Below, piece after piece: positions 50,161-62,451 of a DNA stretch of 64,000 nucleotides (its first letter is position 1; each line of letters starts with the position of its first letter). The DNA comes from Lytechinus pictus. Lineage: Eukaryota > Echinodermata > Echinoidea > Temnopleuroida > Toxopneustidae. The DNA lies in contig NC_087253.1 in assembly GCF_037042905.1 (NCBI RefSeq), positions 20,544,501 to 20,608,500 on the forward strand, read 5' to 3'. The position numbers and the translations under genes are program-made. The notes under the pieces are model-generated. The model was not told the DNA's origin, made no database searches, and saw nothing but the letters and a program-made list of their open reading frames with translations.

Positions 50161-50542
50161 ATACCCCTTTCATAAACCTATCCTCCAATTAGCCGCCTAA
50201 TAGTAATGCGGATAATTCAATAAAAATTGCGTTCACAAACTCAGAAAATTATCCGCATTATTTTTACGAGCGCCCGTCCTGAAAAAGGCGGATAATCGTC
50301 ATGACAACTGGACACGCCCCCTCCGATGCGGTTGTGTTGGAAAAGGGTGACCTTGTGACCGCACCATGGCAATTATCCGCATTATTTGGAAATACGTTCA
50401 TAAACTCAAAATCTTGTCCCGATGCTGCTATTATGCGGATAATTGCAGCATCAAAATAATGCGGATAACTCTGGTCCTCCTCCGATTTTACGACCAAATT
50501 ATGCTGCTATTAGCCGCATAATTGGGTTTATGAAAGGGGTAT
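50161..50542. mobile_element. GCGGATAAT keyword MITE, 382 bp
   Basis: Inverted ends ATACCCCTTTCATAAACC and GGTTTATGAAAGGGGTAT (the right end has one extra T in the run). GCGGATAAT/ATTATCCGC occurs at least six times in both orientations. Confidence 0.7.
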
Positions 50543-50789
50543 GATAGAATGCATGTCAATCTACTTAACTTGCTGATGGCGTTGCTTTGCCTAGAAAATC
50601 CTGTATTTGCCCCTCTATTGAAATATCAATTTGCACATTCTATAAGTGCATACTTCTTTTTAACAGATTTCTTTCTCAAAGTTCAGAATGTATAATCTCT
50701 GTAATGAAATTTACGTAAAACACCATGTTTTAAGGCAATTAGAGGCATACACATCTCGCAAATATGATGAAAATGTAGGCCAATATAAA

Positions 50790-53423
50790 CCGTGTTTACA
50801 CTTGATCGGCTTTTGGTTCAGAACCAAAAGCCGATGCAGAATCGGCTTTTGGTTTATCCTGCACTGCGTTTACACGCTGTTACAGCTCGCGGTTCAGAAC
50901 CGCGAGCCGATGCAAAAACCTGAAATGATACGCACACCAACAATATACGTCATAATAAAGACAACGCTGGATCCGTGCGCTTACAATTACGTCACAATGG
51001 TAAAGTAAATGAAATGCGCACCAATTGCCGATGCAGAATCGGCTTTCTGTTTAAACGTAGTAAACAAGCCGATTCTGCATCGGCTCGCGGTTCTGAACCT
51101 ACTACTTTGGTGGTGCAAATTGCCGATTCTGAACCGCGAGTCGATGCAAGTTAATCGCGTTTACACGCTATGAAAAAGCCGATGCTGCGCAGGGCCGTAG
51201 CTAGAGGGGGGGTATGGGGGGGTGTGACACCCCCCCAACATTCATGGCAGTCGGCAAAATCATGTACCAGTTGGCAAAATGGAGGACAGGGGAGAAAAGG
51301 AAAGAGGGAGAGAAAGGAAGAGAAAAAAGAAGGAGAGAGGGGGAAAGAAAGAAAGAGAGAGAGGGGGAGAGAGAGAATGAAAGAAAGAAAGAAAAAAGGA
51401 AAGAAAAATAGGGGTACTAACTTCGAAGAAGGTTACGACTTTTAGAGTAAAGACAACCAGTTGGCAAATCCAAGTCCATGTAGCCAGGCTTAGAGCCCTA
51501 CTAGTCAGCAAAATACAAAGGACAATACAGATGGAGCCATAACACACAAAGTAAGCCCCTGGCCCTCCCCCAATATAAACAAGCTTGTGAGTTTGCAAAT
51601 TATACCACAATTATTGACGATTTAACAAACACATGAGTTTTGTAAGATTAGAGGCAAGACTAGGTAAATAAATATGGGGTGGGATGAATTTCCAAGGTTT
51701 AAGTTGAATAATCACAGCCAAAGTATAGTTGGCAAATTATAAAGTGGGCCTATTAAAATGGCAGAACACTATACGATCTACCAGTTAGCAAAGTGATGTA
51801 CAAGTACTGCCCCGTTTCAGATCTGAAAAAAAACAGAACACAAGACTTTAAAAACTGGTAACTCTGCAGTTGGAAAATCCATAAAGACAAGTCTACAACT
51901 TGTAGACTTGCATGTCTACAAGTTTGCAGTTGGCAAATAACACAAAAATGTTCTAAGTTATTTTTACTAAATTCTGTCGCCGAAGATTTTTTTTTAATTT
52001 ATGGTGTCAGAATGTGCTTGGGGTGGGGATGGGTGGGAGTGGGGGCAGGTTAGGGTTGCATCATTCCTGGTGCTCGCATTGTCTGACTAATGAGATATAT
52101 AGTCCTGTTGTATTTTAAGTCCATATATATTATGCACCAATTTATCTCCTCACACTTCAAGTTATTATTGTTTTATGTAGTGACATATGCTTTTTTCATG
52201 ACTATATACTTAAAGTGATTGCCCCCTTTTAAGGCCTTCATAAAAAAATTCCACTCTGTGCTTACGTTCGCATTGGTGAGGACCGATATAGATACCGGGC
52301 TGGTGTTAAATCAACACTGGCGTTTATGCAGTGCACGAATTCCTAAAGACAGTCCTTAAAATGTCCCTTTTTCTGATCTAATTATAACAAATTTTCAGCT
52401 CGCGCTTCGCGCTCGCATCACATAATTATTGAAAAAGTAAATTCCTACAAACAAGCCATAGAATGCCCCTTTTCAGGTCTGAATTTGTCAGCTCGCGCTT
52501 CTCGCCCCCAATATTCCATTAGTGAAATACGTATCATGTTCATGATTACAATGCCCACAAAAAGTGCTTCATGTGCCAGTGTAATTCTAACAAAATCAGC
52601 AAGCACTTGGCGCTCGCATTAGATGACTATGATGAGATACGTACGCACTTCATAAATTCCAAAAGATAGTCCTTAAAATGTCCCTTTTTAGGGTTAAGTT
52701 ATACAAAAAATTTCAGCTCGCGCTTCGCGCTCGCATTGTTTGTTTTGTGAGACAGGTACGTATCATGATTACTAAACTTTGTTTATAATGTCCCTTTTTA
52801 GGACTGAATATCAAACATTTTCAGCTATTATTTGATCACTAAGATACATATCCGTTTAATGGCACAGTCCTTAAAATGTCTCTATTAGGTCAGTATACCT
52901 GGCAAATGAGCGCGCTTCGCGCGCCCACTCAATGACTCAAAAATTTTGCTGGTTCCCCCCCCCCATGCCGTGACCCATGGTACGCCACTGTTAGCAGTAG
53001 CACTCTTAAAAAATCAACAAATCTTTGATTTTGATATTATCAATGCATAGGGTATATCATTATACTGCAAGTTAGCAACTACGGCACACTTATAGCCTTT
53101 TTTTTAATCAAAAATGTTTATTTTTACAGTGCAAATATCTTTGTATATCTTTGTATAATTTACCTTAAAGTATTCACCAAATGCCGCTTATTCAATTCTA
53201 AAAATTCAAAAAATTTTAGCTTGTGATTATTGTAGGGGGGCACATCCCCCATCAGACTCCCCCTGTGCTCACGTTGGCGCTGTCACGCCAAATTTAGTTG
53301 GCAAATTTAGGTGGTACACCCCCCCCCCCCCAACAAAATGCTTCTGGCTACGGCCCTGATGCTGCGTCGGCTCGCGGTTCAGAACCGCGAGCCGATGCAA
53401 AAGCCGATTAAGTGTAAACACGG
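50790..53423. mobile_element. GCCGAT..ATCGGC keyword foldback element, split by a hAT insertion
   Basis: Ends CCGTGTTTACACTTGATCGG and AAGTGTAAACACGG are inverted copies. The body consists of GCCGATGC, GAATCGGC and CGCGGTTCAGAACCGCG palindromes. Without the 2169-bp hAT element and one target copy it would be 457 bp. Confidence 0.7.
51190..53358. mobile_element. 2.17-kb non-autonomous hAT element with exact 8-bp target duplication
   Basis: Ends CAGGGCCGTAGCTAG and CTGGCTACGGCCCTG; target ATGCTGCG at 51182-51189 and 53359-53366. The first half repeats AGTTGGCAAA-type words. The second half (52070-52930) is a degenerate array of units containing AATGTCCCTTTTTAGG and GCTCGCGCTTCGCGCTCGCA. No transposase frame. 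Confidence 0.85.
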
Positions 53424-53593
53424 TAATATGTCTTCTTCGGAGATAATTCATGTATTTTTTTCTTGATAATTAATACGGTATAGATTGGGGTTATATACCT
53501 TCCTTTCTGTTCTTGATTCACCTTCTCTCTATATTCCTTCTACATATACTAGTATGTATATATTGTATAAACATGGATATACCTTTTCACCAG

Positions 53594-53704
53594 GTTTCAA
53601 GGCAAAATAATGGCGTTGAAATGATCCAAGCTTCAAGCCTGTCTGTTGCGATACCTTTGTGTGTTCTATTAATGATATTTTTATGTACGATTGTCGTTAT
53701 ATAA
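53594..53704 (+). other. Candidate 3'-terminal exon encoding a C-terminal membrane anchor
   Basis: A possible acceptor (CTTTTCACCAG ending at 53593) precedes a 36-codon open frame. It ends in a hydrophobic stretch (SVAIPLCVLLMIFLCTIVVI) directly at the stop (53702-53704), as in tail-anchored or GPI-attached proteins. Several AATAAA signals follow at about 53777-53800. No upstream exon was found and no family can be named, so chance remains possible. Confidence 0.25.
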
Positions 53705-54960
53705 TAATCATGTATCATTGTATTGTTATGTATGTGATTGTGGATTGTGTGAACACGCGTGAAATAATTAACAAATGAATAAATTAATGAATAAATGAAT
53801 AAATACATAAATAACACCCACCCCCCCCCCCCCCCTATACACACAGAGGCTGTCGGTCTTTTCTCTCATGATGATGCACTTTCTATTAATAGCATGACTC
53901 AATAAGACCCGAACTAAAAGCATACATTAACTCACGGATGCATCAACAAACAGTGTCCAAATCGTCTAATCTTTACATGTATGTTTATCTGCTGTTATCT
54001 AAAAGCATTTTGTCTTCTCCATTTTGCATTATTATTATTATTATTTTATCATGATTATTAATATTGTGATTATTATCATTACTATTATTGTTATTATCAT
54101 CATATCATTATCATTGGTATAAGACTCATAAACGCTATTTATTATCACTTTTATTATTTCATTTCTCATCGTCATCATTTTATTTATTATTGATATTGTA
54201 ATCATTATCATTACTATTATTGTTATTATCATCATATCATTATTATTGGTATAATTATCATAAACAGTATTATTATCATTTCCATTATTTTATTACTCTT
54301 CATCATTATTTTTATCATTAGGAACATCTTCTTTTTTTACTAAAATGCTTAAACCGAGGAAGAGTGCATGAATGAAAGACCCCCCCCCCCCCAAAAAAAA
54401 AAAAAAAAAAAAATCGAGGTCCGCATCGATAGTAATGTTTATTTCCATGTTCTGGATACTGTTCGTCAGATGGAAAGCTCTGGGCACAAGATATGTGATT
54501 TGAGTGTATTGCTTTGATTCATGATATTCCAAACAGACACAATATGGACCTCATCGAGCATGAAAATGTGATATTCTCATTGAACACAATTTCAAGATCT
54601 AATACGCAGCATTAAGCCATTCCGTAACATAAAAGGGATTCCGTTTGCGTCACTGAGGCAATTATCACCGCGATCGGTCCATACACCACTATTGTGTTCT
54701 CCTTGAAAGCACTGTGTATGCGCTGAAGAACATTTATGCAATGCACTGCAGTGTAAAACTGTTTGCTTGTTACCGGTGCTACAAGCAAGAGATAGTCAAC
54801 TCGTGTTATTTTGGTAACAAAAATAATAATATTCTCGCGCCGTATAATCTTCCCGTGCCATCATCTTATGCAATGCAAAGCCGCCGCACAACACCAAAAC
54901 AAAAGCAAAACAAACTGGTTGAGATAGATGACTAGTCAATTTGTAGAAAACGAAGAACGG
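53705..54960. other. Intergenic DNA with an ATT/ATC microsatellite duplication
   Basis: A C run lies at 53819-53835. At about 54030-54310 two similar units of roughly 150 bp, rich in ATT/ATC/TTATCA, follow each other. A C run joined to a poly-A run lies at 54380-54413. No supported gene. Confidence 0.5.
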
Positions 54961-55496
54961 TAGTGATTGTTAAGACGTTTCTCTCTCTCTCTCTCTCTCT
55001 CTCTCCTTCTTCTTCTTCTTCAAGCGGCCCTTCACACTTTCGTACGATCTACACACTAGCAACGGCTGCATATAGTTGCACGACTATAATTTTGTGAAAG
55101 ATATGCAAGTGAGCGAGCCAACGAAATCATACACTTGCCATTCGTTTTATGTGTACTTTGTTATGTGGAATCTATTTTTGACTCCTGTAAAAAGCGATTT
55201 TGACTCCTCCACAAATAAAAGGAATAAATATTCAAGAACAATCAGAGATTCATCATTAAAAGATCTAACGTGTATGATCATATTTATTATTCAATACAAA
55301 AAAGCAAAATGTATATGGAGGTGACGTCTTTAACACGCCCAGTTGCATTTCACCTGAGATGTATATATGTGATATGATCATAAATAATTCTTTAAATCAA
55401 TGTCACAGCTTATTCTACACCTGATTTGTATCAATTTCACTGTTGTGTTGGTTTGTTATTCTCTAGGCCTATTCATTCTTTATTCCAACATTTTAC
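54961..55496. other. Intergenic DNA with a TC microsatellite
   Basis: (TC)n at about 54980-55005 followed by a few TTC units. The 82-codon frame at 55076-55324 shows no recognisable domain. Confidence 0.4.
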
Positions 55497-55504
55497 TTAA
55501 ATGG

Positions 55505-56563
55505 CAGGGTTGTTGATTTTTTAATTTTTTTTAAAAAATCAAAAAATCTGATTTTTTTTATTTAAATCGGATTTTTATGATTTAAATCAGATTTTTTTTA
55601 TTTTTTTCCAACGAAAAATAATGGTCACACATAACAAGTTTTAAACTATATTTAAACTGTTTTACACCAATAATAGTGGTCAAGTAGTCTTTTGAACATT
55701 GTGTATTGTACTATTTGACACAATAATCCACTTATATACAGGTAATTTTTTTTTCTTTTTTTTTTATTTGCATTATAGAGAGGGACATTTTATGGAAGCC
55801 CAAGTAATGTTATGTATTAAGTATACATTTAAACTCTTGAAATGTTCATATCAGTCAGTTCAAAACATCCGAAGTGTTACTCTAATGCATGAAGTACTCA
55901 ACGAACTTGATAATTTCCAGCAAAATTGACATTATTAAAGGCCTGTTAGGGTTCCTATACTGCCCTTGGGAATTCTAGCTGGGAATATTTCCTAGAATTA
56001 TCACATGGGGGATTTTAGCTAGGAATATTTCCTAGAACTATCACATGGGGGACTTCCCAACTAACAGCTGGTAATAGCTAATAAACAAAGGGTTTTGCAA
56101 CTTAAGTAATTGAAAGAATGGGTATTAATAGTCACAAGAAGGAGGTACATACAAGTATTTCAGCTGTTTTGTAAAAGTATCCAAGTTGTGGACTTTGAGC
56201 ACCTTTGTAGATTTTATATATTATTTTATTGAAGATTTAACAGTTTGGTGTACATACAGAGAGTTATTTATCATTACTTCATTAGAAACTTGTTGTTTTC
56301 ATCAGTTTTGCTTGTTTTACAATTTGAAAATAAAACAGTGGTGTTAAATCAGACTCCATGAGGGTGTATCATTCTTTTAAAGTATCTCTAAAGCATGTGG
56401 AACAGAAATGAAAATGATTACATTGAAAGTATCTGTTAAGAAGAAGAGAAAATAGAGAAAACTCATTTTTTTCATAAAAGTTTATTTAAATCAGTGATTT
56501 TTCTGAAAAAAATCAAGTGATTTAAATCTCGATTTAAATCATGATTTAAATCAAACAACCCTG
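55505..56563. mobile_element. 1.06-kb non-autonomous hAT element with exact 8-bp target duplication
   Basis: Ends CAGGGTTGTTGATTTTTT and ATCAAACAACCCTG; target TTAAATGG at 55497-55504 and 56564-56571. GATTTAAATC-type words fill both subterminal regions. An imperfect 60-bp direct repeat (GGAATATTTCCTAGAA words) lies near 55975-56050. No transposase signature recognised. Confidence 0.85.
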
Positions 56564-57156
56564 TTAAATGGACTATGACTTCTGAAATATTCTATCGTGG
56601 TTTAAGTGGTTTTGTAAAGGGGCACCTGCCTACAAGATTTTAATTTTTTTGGTTGCCTCTTACCATATGTTGATTTTTCTTTTACATGAATGTATAAATA
56701 ATATTTATTTGTTGTATGTGTTGCTGCATTTATATGTTACTTTACATTGTATCAAATATTTTTATATATGGCTAATAAATGAATTGAATTGAATTAAGCC
56801 ATAAAACGTTCAAATAAAACTACGATACAGTCATGGCAGTAAAACACGTTCTTTTACAGACGCTCCCAACATGATATAGGATCGTGTATGTGATAATGAT
56901 TTCCATCAATGCAGTGATGTTATTCACGCTTCAACTGATAAATCAATAAAACGCTTTATAAACAAAATATTTTTATTCATAAACACGTCACACGTCTCCC
57001 GTACACAAACACATTATATTCACTTGTATAGCATTATAATACAAGCGTGAAATATGTATAAGGCGGAATAATTAATGAGGCGGGCGGTAGCCAAACCTTT
57101 GCGCTGTTTGCAGAGTGGTAGTTTGCGTTTACCCAAGCTCCCGAAGTGTATACATA

Positions 57157-57356
57157 CCTGGCGGGTTTTACAAAGCTGTTCGTAAGTTAAGAGCGACTTT
57201 ATGAATGACTTTGAGTATGACTGGTGAAACTTTCTTATGCGCTAAATAATCACCAATGACCATTTTGATGGCGGACATCATATACCACAAAAAGGGATCA
57301 CCAGTCGTTCTTAAAGTCACTCTTAACTTACGAACAGCTTTATGAACGGCCCCAGG
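57157..57356. mobile_element. AAGCTGTTCGTAAGTTAAGAG palindromic MITE, 200 bp
   Basis: The left arm, containing ACAAAGCTGTTCGTAAG, is inverted at the right as CTTACGAACAGCTTTAT. The arms continue for more than 40 bp around a short centre. Confidence 0.65.
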
Positions 57357-57917
57357 GGCCCGTCGCATTAAACTTTTGACATAGAAAATTATAAACTTAA
57401 CTAGCAATGACAGCATAAGTTTGTTTCGGTATGTTTCAAGTAGATTGTCTCTATGATTTTCAATTTGTTTGCAATTTCATATGGGATAGTGTGGTTACAT
57501 TAATCCAATATTCTTTCATGAAAAAAAAATAATAATTAAAGTGCATGCATAAAGCTGGTTCTTGTAATGTTTTGGATGTTGATTTTAGCACTTCTATTTT
57601 CTCTCCTCTCCAAACTGAACATCATTTTCTAATATGCAACGAATGTAATAGTCAATGATGAAAATCATTCGATCATTATTGGGGTTGCTGGGTGCACTTA
57701 CCCCCCCCCCCCCGTATTTACCTATGAGAAACATATTTTCAGTTATGAAACATTAACAACTGTGATTTACTGAATTGTTACGCCTATACGTGGTACGTAC
57801 ATTTGGCAGCTAATCGCGTATGACGCCATAAATTCAAGGCTCTGAAAATGTTATTACTCTCATTTTCTTCGATGGATTTGTTCAAACCTACACCAATATT
57901 TGTTCTATTTATACTTA

Positions 57918-58130
57918 TTATTGTGGCTCAGTGGTATAGCGTCCGCATCATGAATGGGCCTAGGGGTCGTGGATTCCATCCCTGGCGCGGCCGAGTTATC
58001 CCAAATACTTGAAAAATGGAACCAGAACTGGTGCTCAACTTTCGAGAATGGAGAAGAGTATAACTGAAGAAAGGTCCGCTTGAAAATCAATCGTCGAAAT
58101 AGCAATCTTGGGTAATCAAGAGTTATCAAT
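57918..58130 (+). mobile_element. tRNA-derived SINE
   Basis: GTGGCTCAGTGGTATAGCGT resembles a tRNA 5' half with an A box. GTGGATTCCATCCC follows about 45 nt later as a B-box-like element, then an unrelated body. The final AATAAA-rich segment is the tail. Confidence 0.5.
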
Positions 58131-58622
58131 AAAATTATTTATAAAACCATGCATGGACCTAGTAGGTCCATGATAAAACCAAACAAACGTATCGTTGAAT
58201 TATAGGCCTAATTGTATTGGGAAATTAACTATTTGATTAATTGAAGACCCAGTACACCCCCTCCTCCCCTCCTCTACCCCCTTCAAGACACGCTACCTCC
58301 TATTATAATATTTTTATTATATTTTGTTTCGTATTTCTTGTATTACGTGCATGATACTTGTATTGTATCCATGCTATCAATTTAACTAAAGCAATGTTTT
58401 ACGGTGGACAGGGGGTCAGAATTATTTTGTTAAAGATAAATACCAGTTGTGTATAACGATCTAAAAATTCGTTCAAAGAGAATCCAATGAAATTACCACC
58501 TAAGTGTATGTATGTATAAATTAAAAAATATGTGCCAAATGGCTCTGGAAGAAAATGCGTAATTGCTGAGAAATTAGCAAAATAAGCGCATAATTCCATG
58601 AAACGTCGGGTATTTTTTGAAG

Positions 58623-58623
<1 letters not shown>

Positions 58624-58692
<69 letters not shown>
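58624..58692. repeat. (AT)n microsatellite
   Basis: About 35 uninterrupted AT units. Overlapping I/Y frames are artefacts. Smaller AT tracts occur at 59370-59396, 59485-59545, 62385-62450 and 63415-63442. Confidence 0.95.
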
Positions 58693-58694
<2 letters not shown>

Positions 58695-59399
58695 TGTCCC
58701 ACACATGCTTTTCTGTGTTAGTGATCATCAGAATTCTCGATTTTTAGCTAAAATTTCATGATTTCATAAAAGATAAGTACACGTTGATGCACCAGATGTA
58801 GATGTGTGATAATGTCATGACAATTAACATTGATTTTTAAAAATTTACTCATGAAATAATTGTTTGCTGCAACTACCTGACTACCTTTAAATGCGCCTTG
58901 ATTGGAGGACAGAGAAAAAATCACCCCCCCCCCCCCTTCCCTCTTAGGGACCCATCAATGCCGTCCATGATATTATTCTTTCTCTTACCATGTTTATAAA
59001 ACAATAAAGATAAACAATCATGTACATCCGGATATTTAAACCTATCAAAGCAAACATCGTTGTTATTCGAGCAACATGCTTGTTAATTGCTCAGCATAAT
59101 TTAAAAATTACATTACAAACAGGCATGTATCATTTTCATCATCATCAGTACTAGAAGAAAGATAAACATCATGAACATATCAATTTTGAAATTCTATTTT
59201 TTTTCTATATTGTTTAATGTCAAGTCTTTTTAGTAACTTTTTGTTTTATCACCAACGATCACAATATTTATACTAGATTATCATAACAATTATAAAAGTA
59301 ATAAATTATACAAGAATACATATCAAGAATAAAAAGGGAAAAGCACTATCGATATAATTTGATAATTTATATATATATACATATATATATATATACAAA

Positions 59400-59440
59400 T
59401 TCATCCCTGAAGAAGGTCTATGACCGAAAATTTGGAAGAT
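59400..59440 (+). ncRNA. Hammerhead-like core motif, possible Penelope pseudo-LTR remnant
   Basis: CTGAAGA (59407-59413) is followed by a GGTC/GACC stem with a TAT loop, then GAAA (59426-59429). This matches the CUGANGA-stem II-GAAA part of hammerhead ribozymes carried by Penelope elements. A stem III with cleavage site was not identified, so activity is unsupported. Confidence 0.3.
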
Positions 59441-60000
59441 TATGTCTCCTTACGGCGTTTCTATTAAGTCTTTTTTTGTTTCTATATATATATATATATG
59501 ATATGTATATTTATATATATATATATATACATATATGTATATATATGTTTTTGTTATTCTTATGGATGTTACAAGGGTCGGGATAAAATCCCGAGGACTA
59601 TAGTAATTAATTTGACATTTTTTTCATTTCCCAAGTAACTTGGATTTTTACTGTAAACAACTTTGTTGTGTTTTTATCATTGTATGTTTTTCCATATTGT
59701 CATGTAAATTGCTTTATTTTTTCTATTGCCGAACAAGGTGTAGTAATAGTCAAAATGATAAAGCTAAGGTAATTTGTTATCTATGCTTATAAAGGGAGTG
59801 GGTCCTATTCCCATTCTGTGTAGGGGTGAGCAAGTGATCTGATTCGGGCCTTGAATAGATTGGAATTCCTTTCTACTTGACACAAGAATAGACCATATCC
59901 GTCCGAGTTTGTAAAGGAGCCTTAGTACAGAAGCAGGCAGTTGTCACCACGACCAAAAAGATACAAATAACCCAATTGAAATCAACATGGATGTAACATG

Positions 60001-60175
60001 GACTGGGCGTTGTGGCGTGCGCCTGTAATCCAAGCTGTGGGGAAGTTACAAATTGATGCAGAGGTTAGAGGTTCGAGCCCTGGTTGCGTCTCTCGGATGG
60101 TGACGTTAAAGGTCGGTCCCTGACGTAAATCATGTATATCTGATTGATACACGTCTGACAAAACTCAAATACACA
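60001..60175 (+). mobile_element. SINE with 7SL/Alu-like head
   Basis: GACTGGGCGTTGTGGCGTGC followed by GCCTGTAATCCAAGCTG closely resembles the 5' domain of 7SL RNA and Alu. GGTTCGAGCCCTGG follows as a B-box-like segment. The body (GTGACGTTAAAGGTCGGTCC) and the final ACACACAC tail look like those of other marine invertebrate SINEs. It could be a chimera of a 7SL head and a tRNA-SINE body. Confidence 0.45.
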
Positions 60176-60179
60176 CACA

Positions 60180-61690
60180 CGGTCCATAGAACACTGTAGA
60201 ACGAGATTATGAATTTAAGTCAAAAGTCGATATGGGTAAAGGACGAGAGGGGTAATGTTTGGTTATTATAGGGCACATGAGAGTAATTCAACCGCGCGCA
60301 AAGTATGTCGGACAGGCGTAAGTAAAGATCACATGACTTAATTAAAATCTATTAAAAATAGACAAAATGTTTGAATATCAAAATATAAATGATAGAAACA
60401 ATGTCATGTTCATACTCTTTCATAATTAAGGCCTTTGGGGAGGCTAGACTGCATTTTTGTATTTCATCTTAATAAATTATTATTATCCACAATGCAGTTC
60501 GGCTTTTTCTGGCAATGAACTGACCGAAATTATTGTTAGTCTTATTTCAAGCCATTTAACTTTGATTGAGCTGGGCGGGTACCCGATTAACATATCTAGT
60601 TTTAATGTACTGTTAATTGTGACTAATGTCAGTGAATTAAAACAAAATCGATCGTGGGGTTGATTTTTGATGATTTTTGATGAGCTATGATTTAACACGT
60701 GAGTGAATGGGGGTCAGTAATACTCATGTGAGCCCTATGGGAAGGTGAGGGTCATCATACTTTAGGGCAAAAAGAGGAAGAGGCGACATGTTGGATAGGA
60801 GCAGAGGGACATGGAATAGAGCGCGTGTAAGAGAGAGACATTATATGATTGCGATGATACATACATGTAAAGCTATTATGTTACTATTTAAAAATACAAA
60901 CAATAGCAGATATGTGCAAGGAGGGCGCAGGAAATATAAAATAATTGTAATAATGACATTATTAAAGGTAATATGAAGTGGCCAATCTATTTTAATTTTC
61001 CATCTTAAAACGGGCATGAGTCTGAATAATAAGCTGAGAAAAGTATAAAGATTGCTAAATAAACTTATTGGTGAATTACAAAACGAATTGAAGTTCAGTG
61101 TTTTGGCCGGGGGGGGGGGGGGTCTTTACAATTTGATAAAGAATGAGGTCATGTCCCTTACTTATCTCGTGAGTTTGTTTCCTTGACAAGTTTTAGTTTT
61201 TATTTTGTGCACAATCAACTAAAGATCCGGGATTTATAGAAAATGGAGAGAGATTATCACGAACACAATGAATCATATAAATGAGTTTTATCATTTATTA
61301 ATTTAATAAATCAATTATTTTCTGTCCATTTTTTTATGTGAAAAAAAATTCAATTACAATTCAAATTCGTTCCTCATAAAGTGAAATATTTGATACACTG
61401 TGTGCAATTCGTTACGGTTTTTTTTTTCACTGCAAGACATTATGTTTTAAGACTTCATGAATTTAATGGCTTAAATAGAATAATTAGACGTTGGTAAACA
61501 AAATGTGAGTACATTCGAAATCCCATCTGCAATCTAGATAACAAACAGTCGATGTCAAATTACCCATATTCTTCCACCGGTTAGCAGGAATATGTCATGA
61601 TGGATAGAAGATTACGTGTAAAATAAATTGCCAAGTGGAAACAAAACGTGCGAGCTTAATCGGCTTGTTAAAAGTTTTCAATAGCTAGCC
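60180..61690. other. Intergenic DNA without a recognised gene
   Basis: AT-rich DNA with a G run at about 61110-61122. Short overlapping frames near 60457-60698 on both strands have no recognisable domain. Confidence 0.4.
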
Positions 61691-61906
61691 ATGTACTCGT
61701 TCATTTCGAAGCTACTCATTTGTATCGGGTACGTCACTCTACCCCTATGTGGATTCCCATTGTTCCTTCTGACCCTATTTGTGATCTTCAACCAAAACCC
61801 GTTTATGGTTAGTGACGAAAGTACTACTTCTTTTGCCATTCATAAATCGGCTCAAATTCGGCTCCCGAATTGGCCAACGCCCCGATGCAGCGTGCGGCGT
61901 TTGTGA
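61691..61906 (+). CDS. Possible small single-pass membrane protein or first exon
   Basis: A 71-codon frame with ATG after TAGCC. Residues about 8-34 are hydrophobic (LLICIGYVTLPLCGFPLFLL and onward), followed by a polar tail. The base composition is more balanced than the AT-rich surroundings. No homologue is recognised, no donor is tied to the end and no second copy is available for comparison, so this may be a chance frame. Confidence 0.2.
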   Translation: MYSFISKLLICIGYVTLPLCGFPLFLLTLFVIFNQNPFMVSDESTTSFAIHKSAQIRLPNWPTPRCSVRRL

Positions 61907-62451
61907 AGGCTTTTTATTTGACTATTGAAATTCGAACTGGTGTTTTGTTGTGTGTGAGTGTGTGCCATTAAGTGCATGGTACGGAATGCGTGTGTATGAC
62001 TGTGTGTTGCTGTGGCGTTTATTTTCTGGGTGTGATCGGACGTAACTAGTAGTAAGTATTCCGAAAATTAAACATGATGTATTTCTAAAATGGGCTTGCG
62101 ATTGTTGTGGCCGTGATGGTTGATATATTGCATGAATGTGTATACATGTAGTTTTGTGTTACTTTCAGTGCTGAAGTCCAAATGCATGTAGGCCTATTAT
62201 TAGTTTAGATCTAGTTGAAACAAATGTCCTTGGAACATACAAAAGCCTTAACATCACTGCTTGTAAAGGGTTCGTGTGTACATGGACGTGTGACCGTGAA
62301 ACTTTTTTGAGATGACAACCAGTGGCGGTGATCGATGGATATAGAATAATATTTATGTACTGTTTATAACACAACGACCATTTAACATATATATATATAT
62401 GTATATATATAAGAGACAAAGAGGTAATGCATATATATATATATATATATA

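Noticed and set aside
50688-51008. 106-residue frame at 50688-51008
   Set aside because: It reads through the GCCGAT/ATCGGC foldback element and has no domain.
57918-58000. Functional tRNA genes at 41430 and 57922
   Set aside because: A/B-box-like words are present, but cloverleaf arms and spacing fail and SINE bodies follow.
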